Positions 38,365 through 47,076 of a stretch of 64,000 nucleotides of DNA are shown piece after piece (positions within the stretch are counted from its first letter, which is position 1; each line of letters opens with the position of its first letter). The notes under the pieces were generated by a model. The model was given only the letters and a program-made list of their open reading frames with translations, was not told where the DNA came from and did not search any database. The DNA is from Dyella sp. BiH032 (GTDB taxonomy: Bacteria > Pseudomonadota > Gammaproteobacteria > Xanthomonadales > Rhodanobacteraceae). The stretch covers positions 1,550,001-1,614,000 of the forward strand of contig NZ_CP134867.1 in assembly GCF_031954525.1 (NCBI RefSeq). The letters are read 5' to 3'. Both the position numbers and the translations under genes were made by a program.

Positions 38365-38401
38365 CTTAGAGCCTGTCCGGGCCTTCCGCGTAGCCCCGCC
38401 C
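38365..38401 (-). repeat. 37-bp motif, copy B, upstream of the response regulator gene
   Basis: Counterpart of 35043-35079 (27 of 37 identical). It lies in the 239-base divergent gap between the response regulator and rng. A role as binding site for this regulator would fit its place, but the other copy precedes an unrelated gene. Confidence 0.45.
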
Positions 38402-38511
38402 GCCGACAACGGGGCGGACGGAAAAAAATGCCGCCCGGATCATGCAACCTGGCGGGCCGCCGGCGCTCTAAGAACGGGGCCGGCCGCGTGTCCGGGGTGC
38501 GCACTGGCGCA

Positions 38512-38540
38512 TCGACGCCCGTCCGCCCAGCCGCTATAAA
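38512..38540 (+). promoter_or_regulatory. Predicted rng promoter
   Basis: TCGACG (38512-38517), 17 bases, TATAAA (38535-38540), giving a start near 38547 and a 17-base leader with AGAGGGAG as ribosome binding site before GTG 38564. Confidence 0.5.
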
Positions 38541-38563
38541 GGCCCTCCGAGAGGGAGTGTTCG

Positions 38564-40048
38564 GTGAGTGAAGAAATACTGATCAACGTGACGCCGCGCG
38601 AAACCCGCGTCGGCGTGGTGGAAAACGGCATGCTGCAGGAAGTGCATGTCGAGCGAGCCTCCCGCCGCGGCTATGTGGGCAACGTCTACAAGGGACGCGT
38701 GCAGCGGGTGATGCCCGGCATGCAGGCGGTATTCGTGGACATCGGCCTGGAGCGCGCCGCGTTCCTGCACGCGTCGGACATCGTGCGCCCACCGCTGCCG
38801 GCGGCCGAGGGTGCCGATGCGATGCCGGTCGCGAACGGCCATACGCCGTCGATCACCGAGCTGGTCCATGAAGGCCAGGAGATCGTGGTGCAGGTGGTCA
38901 AGGACCCGATCGGCACCAAGGGCGCCCGGCTTTCCACCCATCTTTCGATTCCCTCGCGCTACCTCGTGCTGCTACCCCATGCGCGCACGCTGGGCATCTC
39001 CGCGCGCATCGAAGACGAGGCCGAGCGCCAGCGCCTGAAGGAAGTGATGACCTCGCTGATCGGCGAGAACCCCCTCGGCTACATCGTGCGCACCAACGCC
39101 GAGGAACAGACCGCCGAATCGCTGGCCTTCGACGTCACCTACCTGGGCAAGGTGTGGCGCGTAGTGCAGGAAAACATCGCCAAGTCCAAGGTCGGCGAAC
39201 GCGTGTACGAGGAGCTGTCGCTGCCGTTGCGCAGCCTGCGCGACATGCTCAACGACGACATCGAGAAAGTGCGCGTCGATTCGCGCGAGACCTACGAGAA
39301 GGTCGTTAAGTTCGTGCACAAGTTCATGCCAAGCCTGGACGACCGCATCGAGCACTATTCCGGCGAACGGCCGATCTTCGACCTCTATGGCGTCGAGGAC
39401 GAAATCCAGCGCGCGCTGCGCAAGGAAGTGCCGCTGAAGTCCGGCGGCTACCTCATCGTCGACCAGACCGAGGCGATGACCACCATCGACGTCAACACCG
39501 GCGGCTATCTCGGCACGCGCAACCTGGAAGAAACCGTCTACCGCACCAACCTCGAGGCCGCGCAGGCGGCCGCGCGGCAGCTGCGGCTGCGCAATCTCGG
39601 CGGCATCATCATCATCGATTTCATCGACATGACCGACGAGGAGCACAAGCGCCAGGTGCTGCGCATGCTGGAGAAAGGCCTGCAGCGCGACCACGCCAAG
39701 ACCACCGTCTACCCGATGTCCGCACTGGGCCTGGTGGAGATGACGCGCAAGCGCACCACCGAGAGCCTGGAGCGCCAGCTGTGCGAACCGTGCCCGGCCT
39801 GCGGCGGGCGCGGCACGGTAAAGACTGCCGAGACGGTCACCTACGAAATCTTCCGCGAGATCACTCGCGCGGTGCGTCAGTTCAATGCCGAGAAGCTGCT
39901 GGTGATGGCCAGTCCCAAGGTGGTCGGGCGCATCCTCGAAGAGGAATCCGCCGCCGTGGCGGAATTGGAAGAGTTCATCTCCAAGAGCATACGCTTCCAG
40001 GCCGAGGAGCATTACTCGCAGGAACAGTTCGATGTCGTTCTTCTTTGA
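38564..40048 (+). CDS. rng: Ribonuclease G
   Basis: RNase G (494 aa) is the shorter RNase E homologue that matures the 5' end of 16S rRNA and degrades some mRNAs. The S1 domain is N-terminal (YVGNVYKGRVQRVMPGMQAVFVDIG). Catalytic acidic residues appear in TIDVNTGGY and IIIIDFIDM, and the zinc link is CEPCPACGGRG. It lacks the long RNase E scaffold tail. GTG 38564 is set by AGAGGGAG. It leads the rng-yhdP pair, as in E. coli; yhdP starts 20 bases after its stop. Confidence 0.96.
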   Translation: MSEEILINVTPRETRVGVVENGMLQEVHVERASRRGYVGNVYKGRVQRVMPGMQAVFVDIGLERAAFLHASDIVRPPLPAAEGADAMPVANGHTPSITELVHEGQEIVVQVVKDPIGTKGARLSTHLSIPSRYLVLLPHARTLGISARIEDEAERQRLKEVMTSLIGENPLGYIVRTNAEEQTAESLAFDVTYLGKVWRVVQENIAKSKVGERVYEELSLPLRSLRDMLNDDIEKVRVDSRETYEKVVKFVHKFMPSLDDRIEHYSGERPIFDLYGVEDEIQRALRKEVPLKSGGYLIVDQTEAMTTIDVNTGGYLGTRNLEETVYRTNLEAAQAAARQLRLRNLGGIIIIDFIDMTDEEHKRQVLRMLEKGLQRDHAKTTVYPMSALGLVEMTRKRTTESLERQLCEPCPACGGRGTVKTAETVTYEIFREITRAVRQFNAEKLLVMASPKVVGRILEEESAAVAELEEFISKSIRFQAEEHYSQEQFDVVLL

Positions 40049-40068
40049 TTCGCTGGCGTGAGTAGCCA

Positions 40069-43000
40069 GTGAACGTTGTCTGGCGCCAGCGCACGCAACG
40101 CATCGCCCGCGCCCTGGCGTGGGTCGTCGGCGTGTCCGTTATCGGCCTCGCCGTGCTGGCCGGGTTGATCCAGGTGGTGCTGCCCTCGCTGGCCAGCCAT
40201 CCGCAGTGGGTCGCGGCGCAGCTCAGCCGGCAGCTGCAGCGGCCGGTCACGTTCGCGTCGCTGGAAGGCCGCTGGGAGCCGTCGGGCCCGCTGTTCGTCA
40301 TGCGCGACGTGGTGGTGGGGCCGGGCGAGGGCGGCAGTCCGCTGCGCATCCCGGAGACCGAACTCAAGCTCGATCTGGGCGGCTGGCTGATGCCGTCGCG
40401 GCACCTGCTCAATCTGCGCGCGCGCGGGCTGCAGCTGGATCTCTCGCACGGCAAGGACGGCGGCTGGCACATCAACGGTATTGGCGTCGCCGGCGGCGGC
40501 GAACGGCAGAACGCTTCGTTCGGACGGCTCTCGGTAGAACTCTGGCTGCGCGACCTGCGGCTGGACATCGCGGACGAAAACACCGGCAAGCACTACGCAC
40601 TCGTGGCCCAGCAGCTGCGGGTGAGCCGCCAGGGCACGCGCGTGCGCGTCGGCGCGGTGCTGCGGCGCGAAGGCGCCGCCGGCGAGCTGCGCGGCGCCGG
40701 CAATTTCCGCGACGACGGCGCCGACGGACGCCTGTGGATAGCCGGCAGCAAGGCCGACCTGCGCGCGCTGGCCGCCGGCGTGGACCTCGGCGGCTACAGC
40801 GTGAACGGCGGCACGGGCACGTTTGCCAGCTGGCTGGATTGGCGCGACGCGAAAGTAGTGCGCAATCTCACGCGGTTCGACCTCGACGGGCTGGCGTTCA
40901 CCGCGCCGGACGGCAACCAGGCACGGGTGGCGTCGCTGCACGCGCTGGCCGACATGAACAAGACAGCCGAGGGCTACCGCGTGCGCTGGGCGGCCGACGA
41001 CGGCGGCGCCCTGGCTCTGGATGTGCGCCGCCAGGACGACGATCACCTCGAGGCCTGGATCACCGCCCGCGATCTGCAACTCGGCCCGCTGGTGCCCTGG
41101 CTGGCCCTGAAGCCGAACCTGTCGGCAGGGCTGGGGCAGTGGGTGGGCGCCGGCAAGCCGCGCGGCAAGCTGAGCCACGCCGCCTTGCACTGGACCCGTG
41201 CGGAAGGCGTGGTCAGCGCGGACGTCGCGTTCGCCGGCGTCGGCATCGACCCGGTGGGCAAGCTGCCCGGCATCGACCGGCTCGACGGTCGCCTGCGCGG
41301 CGACCAGGGCGCGCTGTCGCTCGAGCTGCCCGCGCAGGCCACCGTGCTCCGCTTCCCGCACACGTTCCGCAAGCCGTTCGAGCTGTCGCGCCTGGCCGGC
41401 ACGTTCTCGGCATGGCATGAGGACGACGACTGGCACCTCGGCATCGAGCCCATGGCGTTCGAAGGCGCCGGATTCGGCGGGCAGGCCCGCGGCGAGATCC
41501 GCTTCCACGATGCGGGCGGCCGACCGTTCCTCGACCTGTATGCATCGCTCGACCACGCGGACATGGACGCGGCAAAGCTGTTCTGGCCGATCGATTCCAT
41601 GCCGCCCTCGGCGGTCGAATGGCTGGATCGCGCGCTGGTCGCGGGCAAGGTCGACCGGGGCGACGTGCTGGTACGCGGCGACCTGAAGGATTGGCCGTTC
41701 CGGGCCAACGAAGGCCGCTTCGAGGCCCGCGCCGAACTCAGCGGCCTCGCGCTGGACTACGGCAAGGACTGGCCGCGCGCCGAAGGCATCACGGCGATCG
41801 CCAACTTCGTCAACAACGGCATGCTGGTGGAAGCCAGCGGCGGCGAATCGCTCGGCGTAAAGGCCGAGCGGGCCGTGGCGCTGATTCCGGATTTCGCCAA
41901 TACCGTGCTGGACCTGAATGTGCACGGGTCCGGCAGCGGCGCCAGCCTGCTCGACTTCGTGCGGCGCAGCCCGATCGGCAACCGGCAGGCCGATGCCTTG
42001 GGCAAGCTCAACCTCGGCGGCGCCGGCACGTTCGATTTCCACCTGTCCCTGCCGATGAAGGACGCCAAGGACTTCTTCCTGGCCGGCAACGCCGCCCTCA
42101 AGGATGTCGATCTCGACGCGCCCGACTGGAAGCTGCGGCTCGACAAGATTTCCGGCCAGGCCAGCTTCGACGCGCACGGCTTCCACGCCGGCCCGCTCGA
42201 TGCCATCTTCCGCGGCCAGCCTTCCAAGCTCGACATCGCCATTGCCGCCGCCACCGGGCGCCCGGACACCGAGTTCTCTGCGCGCCTCACCGGCCGCTAC
42301 GGCATGGCGGAACTGACTCAGGGGCTGGACTCGCTGACCTGGCTCAACGACGTCGCCAGCGGACGCAGCGAAGTCACCATCGGTTTCGACATCGTGCGGC
42401 CGGACTCGGTGGCCAATGCGGCGCAGCTGCTGACCCTGGATACCAACCTGGCCGGCATGGCGCTGGACATGCCGACGCCGATCAAGAAACCGGCCGAAAC
42501 CAGCCTGCCGCTGCATCTTTCGCTGGCGCTGCCGGTGCAGGGCGGCGACCTGCAGATCGCGGTGGGGCAAGTGGTGCGCCAACGCTTCCGCCTGCCCGAC
42601 GACAAGCGCCCGCTGGGCGCCACCTTCATGTTCGGCACGCGCATGCCCGACACGGTGCCCGACAAGGGCATCCGCGTGCGTGGCCGCGCGGCGCGGCTGG
42701 ACGTCACCGGCTGGGTGCAGCGCGCCGTCGCGGGCAGCAGCGGCGATGGCCCGGGCCTGGAAAGCATCGACGTCACCGCCGACCAGGCCGAAGTCTTCGG
42801 CCACGCTTTCCCGTCCATGCGCATCCAGGCCATGCCGCAGCCGGGCCAGCTGAATGTGGACGTGGACAGTGCCGACATCGCCGGCCGCTTCACCATCCCT
42901 TCGGAAGGTATCGATAGCCGCGGCGTCACCGCGCGGCTGCAGCGCCTCTACTGGCCCAAGACCAGCGGCACGGATACGAAGCCGGCGAACGCCGGTTCGG

Positions 43001-43989
43001 CCGAGGCGCCCAAGCCCGATCCGGCCAACACGGGCATCACGCCGTCGGCGCTGCCGCCGTTCCACCTGTGGGTGGGCGACCTGCGCTTCGGCGAGTCCAG
43101 ACTCGGCGAGGCGCGCCTGGAGACCTGGCCCACCGATCGCGGCATGCACATCGACCAGTTGCGTGCCTTGTCGCGCGGCGTGCAGATCAATGCGAGCGGC
43201 GACTGGGAAGGCACCGCCACCAACAGTCACAGCCACCTGCGCATCGACTTCTCGGCGGAAAACCTCGGCGACATGCTCGGCGCCTTCGGCTTCGCCGGCC
43301 TGTTCAACGGCGGCAAGACGCGCGCGCACCTCGATGCGACCTGGCCGGGGGCGCCGTCGGCAATGGAACTGGCCAACATGGACGGCAAGCTGAGCGTGCA
43401 GGTCACCGACGGCAGCATTCCCGAGGTGGCGCCGGGCGTGGGCCGCCTGTTCGGTCTGGTCTCGCTGGTAGAACTGCCGCGCCGCCTGACGCTCGATTTC
43501 GGCGACGTCTTCGGCAAGGGATTGGCGTTCGATTCCATCACCGGCGACTTCACGCTGGCCGACGGCAACGCGACCACCGGCAATCTGTCCATGCGCGGGC
43601 CGGCGGCCGAGATCACCATCAAGGGACGTACCGGCCTGCGCGCGAAGGATTACGACCAGCAGGCCCTGGTGGTGCCGCACATCGGCAATAGCCTGCCGAT
43701 CGTCGGCGCGGTGGTGGCCGGCCCGCTCGGCGCGGCCGCCGGTTTCGTGGCGCAGGGATTGCTGGGGCGCGGCATCAATCGCGTGGCCAGCGCGCGCTAT
43801 CACATCGGTGGAAGCTGGGACAAACCCGACATTTCGCTGGTGGAGAAGAAGAGCCTGCCGGCCTCGGCGCCGGCCGCCGCCGAAGCGGCGGCACCGGCGC
43901 CCATAACACCGGCACCTGCCACGTCAGTGCCCATCACATCGGCGCCCACGACGCCGGCACCTGCACCGGCCGCCAGCGCGGGCCGCTGA
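40069..43989 (+). CDS. yhdP: AsmA-like protein YhdP
   Basis: This 1306-aa protein is a YhdP/TamB-class bridge that in E. coli helps move phospholipids to the outer membrane. It has one N-terminal membrane segment (about 15-37) followed by a long periplasmic beta-rich region typical of AsmA domains (SRQLQRPVTFASLEGRWEP at the start; ARYHIGGSWDKPDISLVEK near the end). The C-terminus ends in an Ala/Pro/Thr-rich tail of about 40 residues. GTG 40069 has a weak ribosome binding site. It follows rng, as in E. coli, but tldD is displaced by the next gene. Confidence 0.92.
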   Translation: MNVVWRQRTQRIARALAWVVGVSVIGLAVLAGLIQVVLPSLASHPQWVAAQLSRQLQRPVTFASLEGRWEPSGPLFVMRDVVVGPGEGGSPLRIPETELKLDLGGWLMPSRHLLNLRARGLQLDLSHGKDGGWHINGIGVAGGGERQNASFGRLSVELWLRDLRLDIADENTGKHYALVAQQLRVSRQGTRVRVGAVLRREGAAGELRGAGNFRDDGADGRLWIAGSKADLRALAAGVDLGGYSVNGGTGTFASWLDWRDAKVVRNLTRFDLDGLAFTAPDGNQARVASLHALADMNKTAEGYRVRWAADDGGALALDVRRQDDDHLEAWITARDLQLGPLVPWLALKPNLSAGLGQWVGAGKPRGKLSHAALHWTRAEGVVSADVAFAGVGIDPVGKLPGIDRLDGRLRGDQGALSLELPAQATVLRFPHTFRKPFELSRLAGTFSAWHEDDDWHLGIEPMAFEGAGFGGQARGEIRFHDAGGRPFLDLYASLDHADMDAAKLFWPIDSMPPSAVEWLDRALVAGKVDRGDVLVRGDLKDWPFRANEGRFEARAELSGLALDYGKDWPRAEGITAIANFVNNGMLVEASGGESLGVKAERAVALIPDFANTVLDLNVHGSGSGASLLDFVRRSPIGNRQADALGKLNLGGAGTFDFHLSLPMKDAKDFFLAGNAALKDVDLDAPDWKLRLDKISGQASFDAHGFHAGPLDAIFRGQPSKLDIAIAAATGRPDTEFSARLTGRYGMAELTQGLDSLTWLNDVASGRSEVTIGFDIVRPDSVANAAQLLTLDTNLAGMALDMPTPIKKPAETSLPLHLSLALPVQGGDLQIAVGQVVRQRFRLPDDKRPLGATFMFGTRMPDTVPDKGIRVRGRAARLDVTGWVQRAVAGSSGDGPGLESIDVTADQAEVFGHAFPSMRIQAMPQPGQLNVDVDSADIAGRFTIPSEGIDSRGVTARLQRLYWPKTSGTDTKPANAGSAEAPKPDPANTGITPSALPPFHLWVGDLRFGESRLGEARLETWPTDRGMHIDQLRALSRGVQINASGDWEGTATNSHSHLRIDFSAENLGDMLGAFGFAGLFNGGKTRAHLDATWPGAPSAMELANMDGKLSVQVTDGSIPEVAPGVGRLFGLVSLVELPRRLTLDFGDVFGKGLAFDSITGDFTLADGNATTGNLSMRGPAAEITIKGRTGLRAKDYDQQALVVPHIGNSLPIVGAVVAGPLGAAAGFVAQGLLGRGINRVASARYHIGGSWDKPDISLVEKKSLPASAPAAAEAAAPAPITPAPATSVPITSAPTTPAPAPAASAGR

Positions 43990-43992
43990 AAC

Positions 43993-45204
43993 TCAGGATT
44001 CCGTGGCGGATTCCGCCGGCTTGGTACTGCCGCGGAACGGGAACATCTGCTGGCGCACAAAGCCGTCAGGCATGTAGTCGCCGACCACGCCGTACTTCTC
44101 GGGGAATTTCTTCTTCGACTTCACCGCGGTACCGAACAGGTAATCGAGGAAGGCGTAATGCGCCGCATAGTTCTTGTCGATCGCCTCGTCGTCGGAAGCG
44201 TGATGCCAGTGGTGGAAGTCCGGCGTGACCACGACGTACTTCAGCGGCCCCCACGGCAGGTGCACGTTGGCGTGATTGAACACCGCCTGGAAGCCGACCA
44301 CGATGATGTAGGCATTCATCACTCCCTCGCTGAAACCGAGGATGTACAGCGGCGCCAGCACGCACACGCGCGTGAAGATCAGTTCCAGCATGTGCTGGCG
44401 CGAGCCGGCGAGCCAGTCCATGGTCTTCACGCTGTGGTGCACGGCGTGGAATTTCCACAGGAATGGCACCTCGTGATACGCGCGGTGCGTCCAGTACTGC
44501 GCCAGGTCGGCTACCAGGATGCACAGCAGCAGCTGGGGCACGAAGGGGAGGTCCCGCACGGCCTGCTGGAAGCCGCTGCTGACCAGCCAGCCGAACAGGT
44601 GGTGCAGCAGGAAGTTCACCACCAGCAATGCCAGGCCGACGATGAAATGGTTGACCGCGAAATGCTTCAGGTCCGTCTGCCATTCCTTGCGGAACAGCAT
44701 CTGGCCCTTGTACAGCGGGAACAGTTTCTCGATCACCACGAAGATCAGCGTGGAGCCGAGCAGGTCGAGGATGAACCAGTCCAGGCCGATGTAAGGCGTG
44801 TGGTCCGGGAAATTGCCCACCGGCACGCGCGAGCCACCCAGCGCGGTCGCGGCGATCACCAAGGCGAAGGCGACGATGTTGATGTTGCGCTGGCGGCCCA
44901 GGATCACATTGCCCAGCGAGATGCCGCCCGCGATCAACAACGCCGCCAGCAACAGCTGGCGCAGCACGTCCACGGAGTAACGGTGCCGCAGGTCGGGCGT
45001 GGTCAGGTATTGCGGAAAATGGAAGGCCAATACGCCGAGCAGGCTGAGGATGCCCAGGGAAAGGGCGATCACGGTGGTGATCTTGCCCAGCCCAGGCTTG
45101 AGCTCGCCGTCGCGGTGCAGCAATTCGCGGGTGTCGTCGAGCGGCGCCTTGAGGGTGCGGTCGATGACCTTATGGGCCAGTTCGCGTTTCGAAAAATCGT
45201 TCAT
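43993..45204 (-). CDS. Fatty acid hydroxylase / sterol desaturase family membrane protein
   Basis: This 403-aa protein has the histidine clusters that bind a di-iron centre in this superfamily: H240-x3-H244, H253-x2-HH257, H311-x3-H315 and H331-H-W-H-H335. Several membrane segments lie at about 42-62, 82-102, 108-124, 145-162 and 185-205. The substrate could be a sterol, hopanoid, carotenoid or lipid A acyl chain. It reads opposite to its neighbours and stops three bases from yhdP, interrupting the usual yhdP-tldD order. Confidence 0.85.
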   Translation of the reverse strand: MNDFSKRELAHKVIDRTLKAPLDDTRELLHRDGELKPGLGKITTVIALSLGILSLLGVLAFHFPQYLTTPDLRHRYSVDVLRQLLLAALLIAGGISLGNVILGRQRNINIVAFALVIAATALGGSRVPVGNFPDHTPYIGLDWFILDLLGSTLIFVVIEKLFPLYKGQMLFRKEWQTDLKHFAVNHFIVGLALLVVNFLLHHLFGWLVSSGFQQAVRDLPFVPQLLLCILVADLAQYWTHRAYHEVPFLWKFHAVHHSVKTMDWLAGSRQHMLELIFTRVCVLAPLYILGFSEGVMNAYIIVVGFQAVFNHANVHLPWGPLKYVVVTPDFHHWHHASDDEAIDKNYAAHYAFLDYLFGTAVKSKKKFPEKYGVVGDYMPDGFVRQQMFPFRGSTKPAESATES

Positions 45205-45358
45205 GGTGGTCCTTCACGTGGGCGCCATCCGCTCCCGGCTGGCTGGGGCATGGTAGCGGTCCGGGGACCGGCGGCTCCACTGCCGCCAGCGCTTTAAATG
45301 CATGGGCGGGGGCCCCACTTGCTACAGTCTCCGTCCCGTTCGCCAGAGCAACGACCCT

Positions 45359-46798
45359 ATGGATTCACTGATCGCCCAGGCTGAGCGCCGTCTTCTGGCG
45401 CCGGGTGGCCTGGCCGCCACCGACCTCGACCGCGTGTTCTCCCAGCTGATGGGGCCTTCCATCGATGCGGCAGACCTGTACTTCCAGCACTCCCGCAGCG
45501 AGTCGTGGTTGCTGGAGGAGGGCATCGTCAAGGACGGCAGCCATTCGATCGAGCAGGGCGTCGGCGTGCGCGCCATCGCGGGCGAAAAGACCGGTTTTGC
45601 CTACTCCGACGAGATCGTGCTGCCGCAGCTGCTGGAGGCGTCGCGGGCGGCCCGGGCGATCGCCCAGGGCGGCAACGGGAACGGCCAGCCGCTGGCGCTG
45701 CACGGCGCCCGTCAGCTCTATCCGGCCATCGACCCGGTCGAGAGCCTGCCTAATGCCGACAAGATCGCGGTCATGCGCGAAGTGGATGCCTATGCGCGCT
45801 CGCGCGACCCGCGTGTCAAGCAGGTGATCGTGAGCATGGCCGCCACGATGGACACCGTGCTGGTCGCCTCGTCGGACGGCACGCTCGCTGCCGACGTGCG
45901 TCCGCTAGTGCGCCTGAACGTGCACGTGATCGTCGAGCACAACGGCCGGCGCGAGCAGGCCCACGTGGGCGGCGGCGGCCGCTACGGTTATCGCGAGCTG
46001 CTGGAGAACGGCCGCGCGCTGGCCTTCGCCGACGAAGCGGTGCGCCAGGCGCTGGTCAACCTGGAGGCGGTCGACGCGCCCGCCGGCATGATGACGGTGG
46101 TGCTCGGTCCTGGCTGGCCCGGCGTGCTGCTGCATGAAGCCATCGGCCATGGCCTGGAAGGCGATTTTAATCGCAAGGGCAGCTCTGCCTTCGCCGGCCG
46201 CATCGGCCAGCGCGTGGCTGCGCCTGGCGTCACCGTGGTGGACGACGGCACGCTGCCCGGCCGCCGCGGTTCGCTGAGCATCGATGACGAGGGCACGCCG
46301 ACCGAATGCACCACGCTGATCGAGGACGGCATCCTCAAGGGCTACATGCAGGACAAGCTCAATGCGCGCCTGATGGGCATGAAGCCCACCGGCAACGGCC
46401 GCCGCGAGTCGTTCGCGCAACTGCCGATGCCGCGCATGACCAACACCTACATGCTCGCCGGCCAGCACGATCCGCAGGAGATCATCCGTTCGGTCAAGCG
46501 CGGCATCTACGCGGTGAACTTCGGCGGCGGCCAGGTCGACATCACCAACGGCAAGTTCGTGTTCTCCGCCAGCGAGGCCTACCTGATCGAAGATGGCAAG
46601 GTCACCGCGCCGGTGAAGGGCGCCACCCTGGTCGGCTCGGGTCCCGAGGTACTCACGCGTGTCTCGATGATCGGCAACGACCTGGCGCTGGACGAAGGCG
46701 TCGGCGTGTGCGGCAAGGACGGGCAGAGCGTGCCCGTGGGCGTGGGACAGCCGACCTTGCGCGTGGACGGCATGACGGTGGGCGGCACCGCGTCCTGA
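45359..46798 (+). CDS. tldD: Metalloprotease TldD
   Basis: TldD (479 aa) forms a heterodimer with PmbA (TldE) that cleaves unfolded peptides and, in some bacteria, removes leaders from modified peptides such as microcin B17. The zinc motif H259-E-A-I-G-H264 is intact, and the conserved GVCGKDGQ near the C-terminus is present. The start is ATG 45359 ([13 protein letters not shown]); an ATG at 45302 gives a non-homologous extension. Its partner pmbA is 2.9 kb downstream, with three other genes between. Confidence 0.95.
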   Translation: MDSLIAQAERRLLAPGGLAATDLDRVFSQLMGPSIDAADLYFQHSRSESWLLEEGIVKDGSHSIEQGVGVRAIAGEKTGFAYSDEIVLPQLLEASRAARAIAQGGNGNGQPLALHGARQLYPAIDPVESLPNADKIAVMREVDAYARSRDPRVKQVIVSMAATMDTVLVASSDGTLAADVRPLVRLNVHVIVEHNGRREQAHVGGGGRYGYRELLENGRALAFADEAVRQALVNLEAVDAPAGMMTVVLGPGWPGVLLHEAIGHGLEGDFNRKGSSAFAGRIGQRVAAPGVTVVDDGTLPGRRGSLSIDDEGTPTECTTLIEDGILKGYMQDKLNARLMGMKPTGNGRRESFAQLPMPRMTNTYMLAGQHDPQEIIRSVKRGIYAVNFGGGQVDITNGKFVFSASEAYLIEDGKVTAPVKGATLVGSGPEVLTRVSMIGNDLALDEGVGVCGKDGQSVPVGVGQPTLRVDGMTVGGTAS

Positions 46799-46805
46799 CG
46801 TTCTG

Positions 46806-46855
46806 GCGCGAGCCATGCGTGCTCGCGCTTTCGCGCCGCGAAAACTTTCGCGGCG
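46806..46855 (+). terminator. Tandem hairpins after tldD
   Basis: An 8-bp stem (46806-46813 with 46821-46828) followed by TTT is directly succeeded by a 10-bp stem (46834-46843 with 46846-46855). The pair starts 7 bases after the tldD stop and probably ends its transcript, though the T run is short. Confidence 0.55.
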
Positions 46856-46897
46856 ATTCGCAAGGACTTTTTCCATTTCAACAGCTGCATGAAAGAT

Positions 46898-46929
46898 TCC
46901 TCCCGTGTGCTAGCCGCACGCGGGGAGGA
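46898..46929 (+). promoter_or_regulatory. Large hairpin in the leader of the S53 peptidase gene
   Basis: A 13-bp stem (46898-46910 with 46916-46929, one bulged G) lies about 150 bases before the S53 start. The 278-base gap shows no convincing promoter; small open frames in it have no good start context. The stem may be leader structure or a second terminator. Confidence 0.4.
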
Positions 46930-47076
46930 GCGATGCTTTGCCGGGGAGCGGGAGGTTCACAGGGGGCAAAACCAGACAGGGAACGGCGAGGTATCCAGGT
47001 TGCCTGCGTCCGGCGGCGTGCCGCCGGTACTCACGCCCGTCGAGGGCATCGAAGACAACCATTGGGAGACGTTTTC

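Noticed and set aside
40012-43803. 1263-aa open frame on the - strand inside yhdP
   Set aside because: Shadow of yhdP, which itself has clear family features and fits the rng operon.
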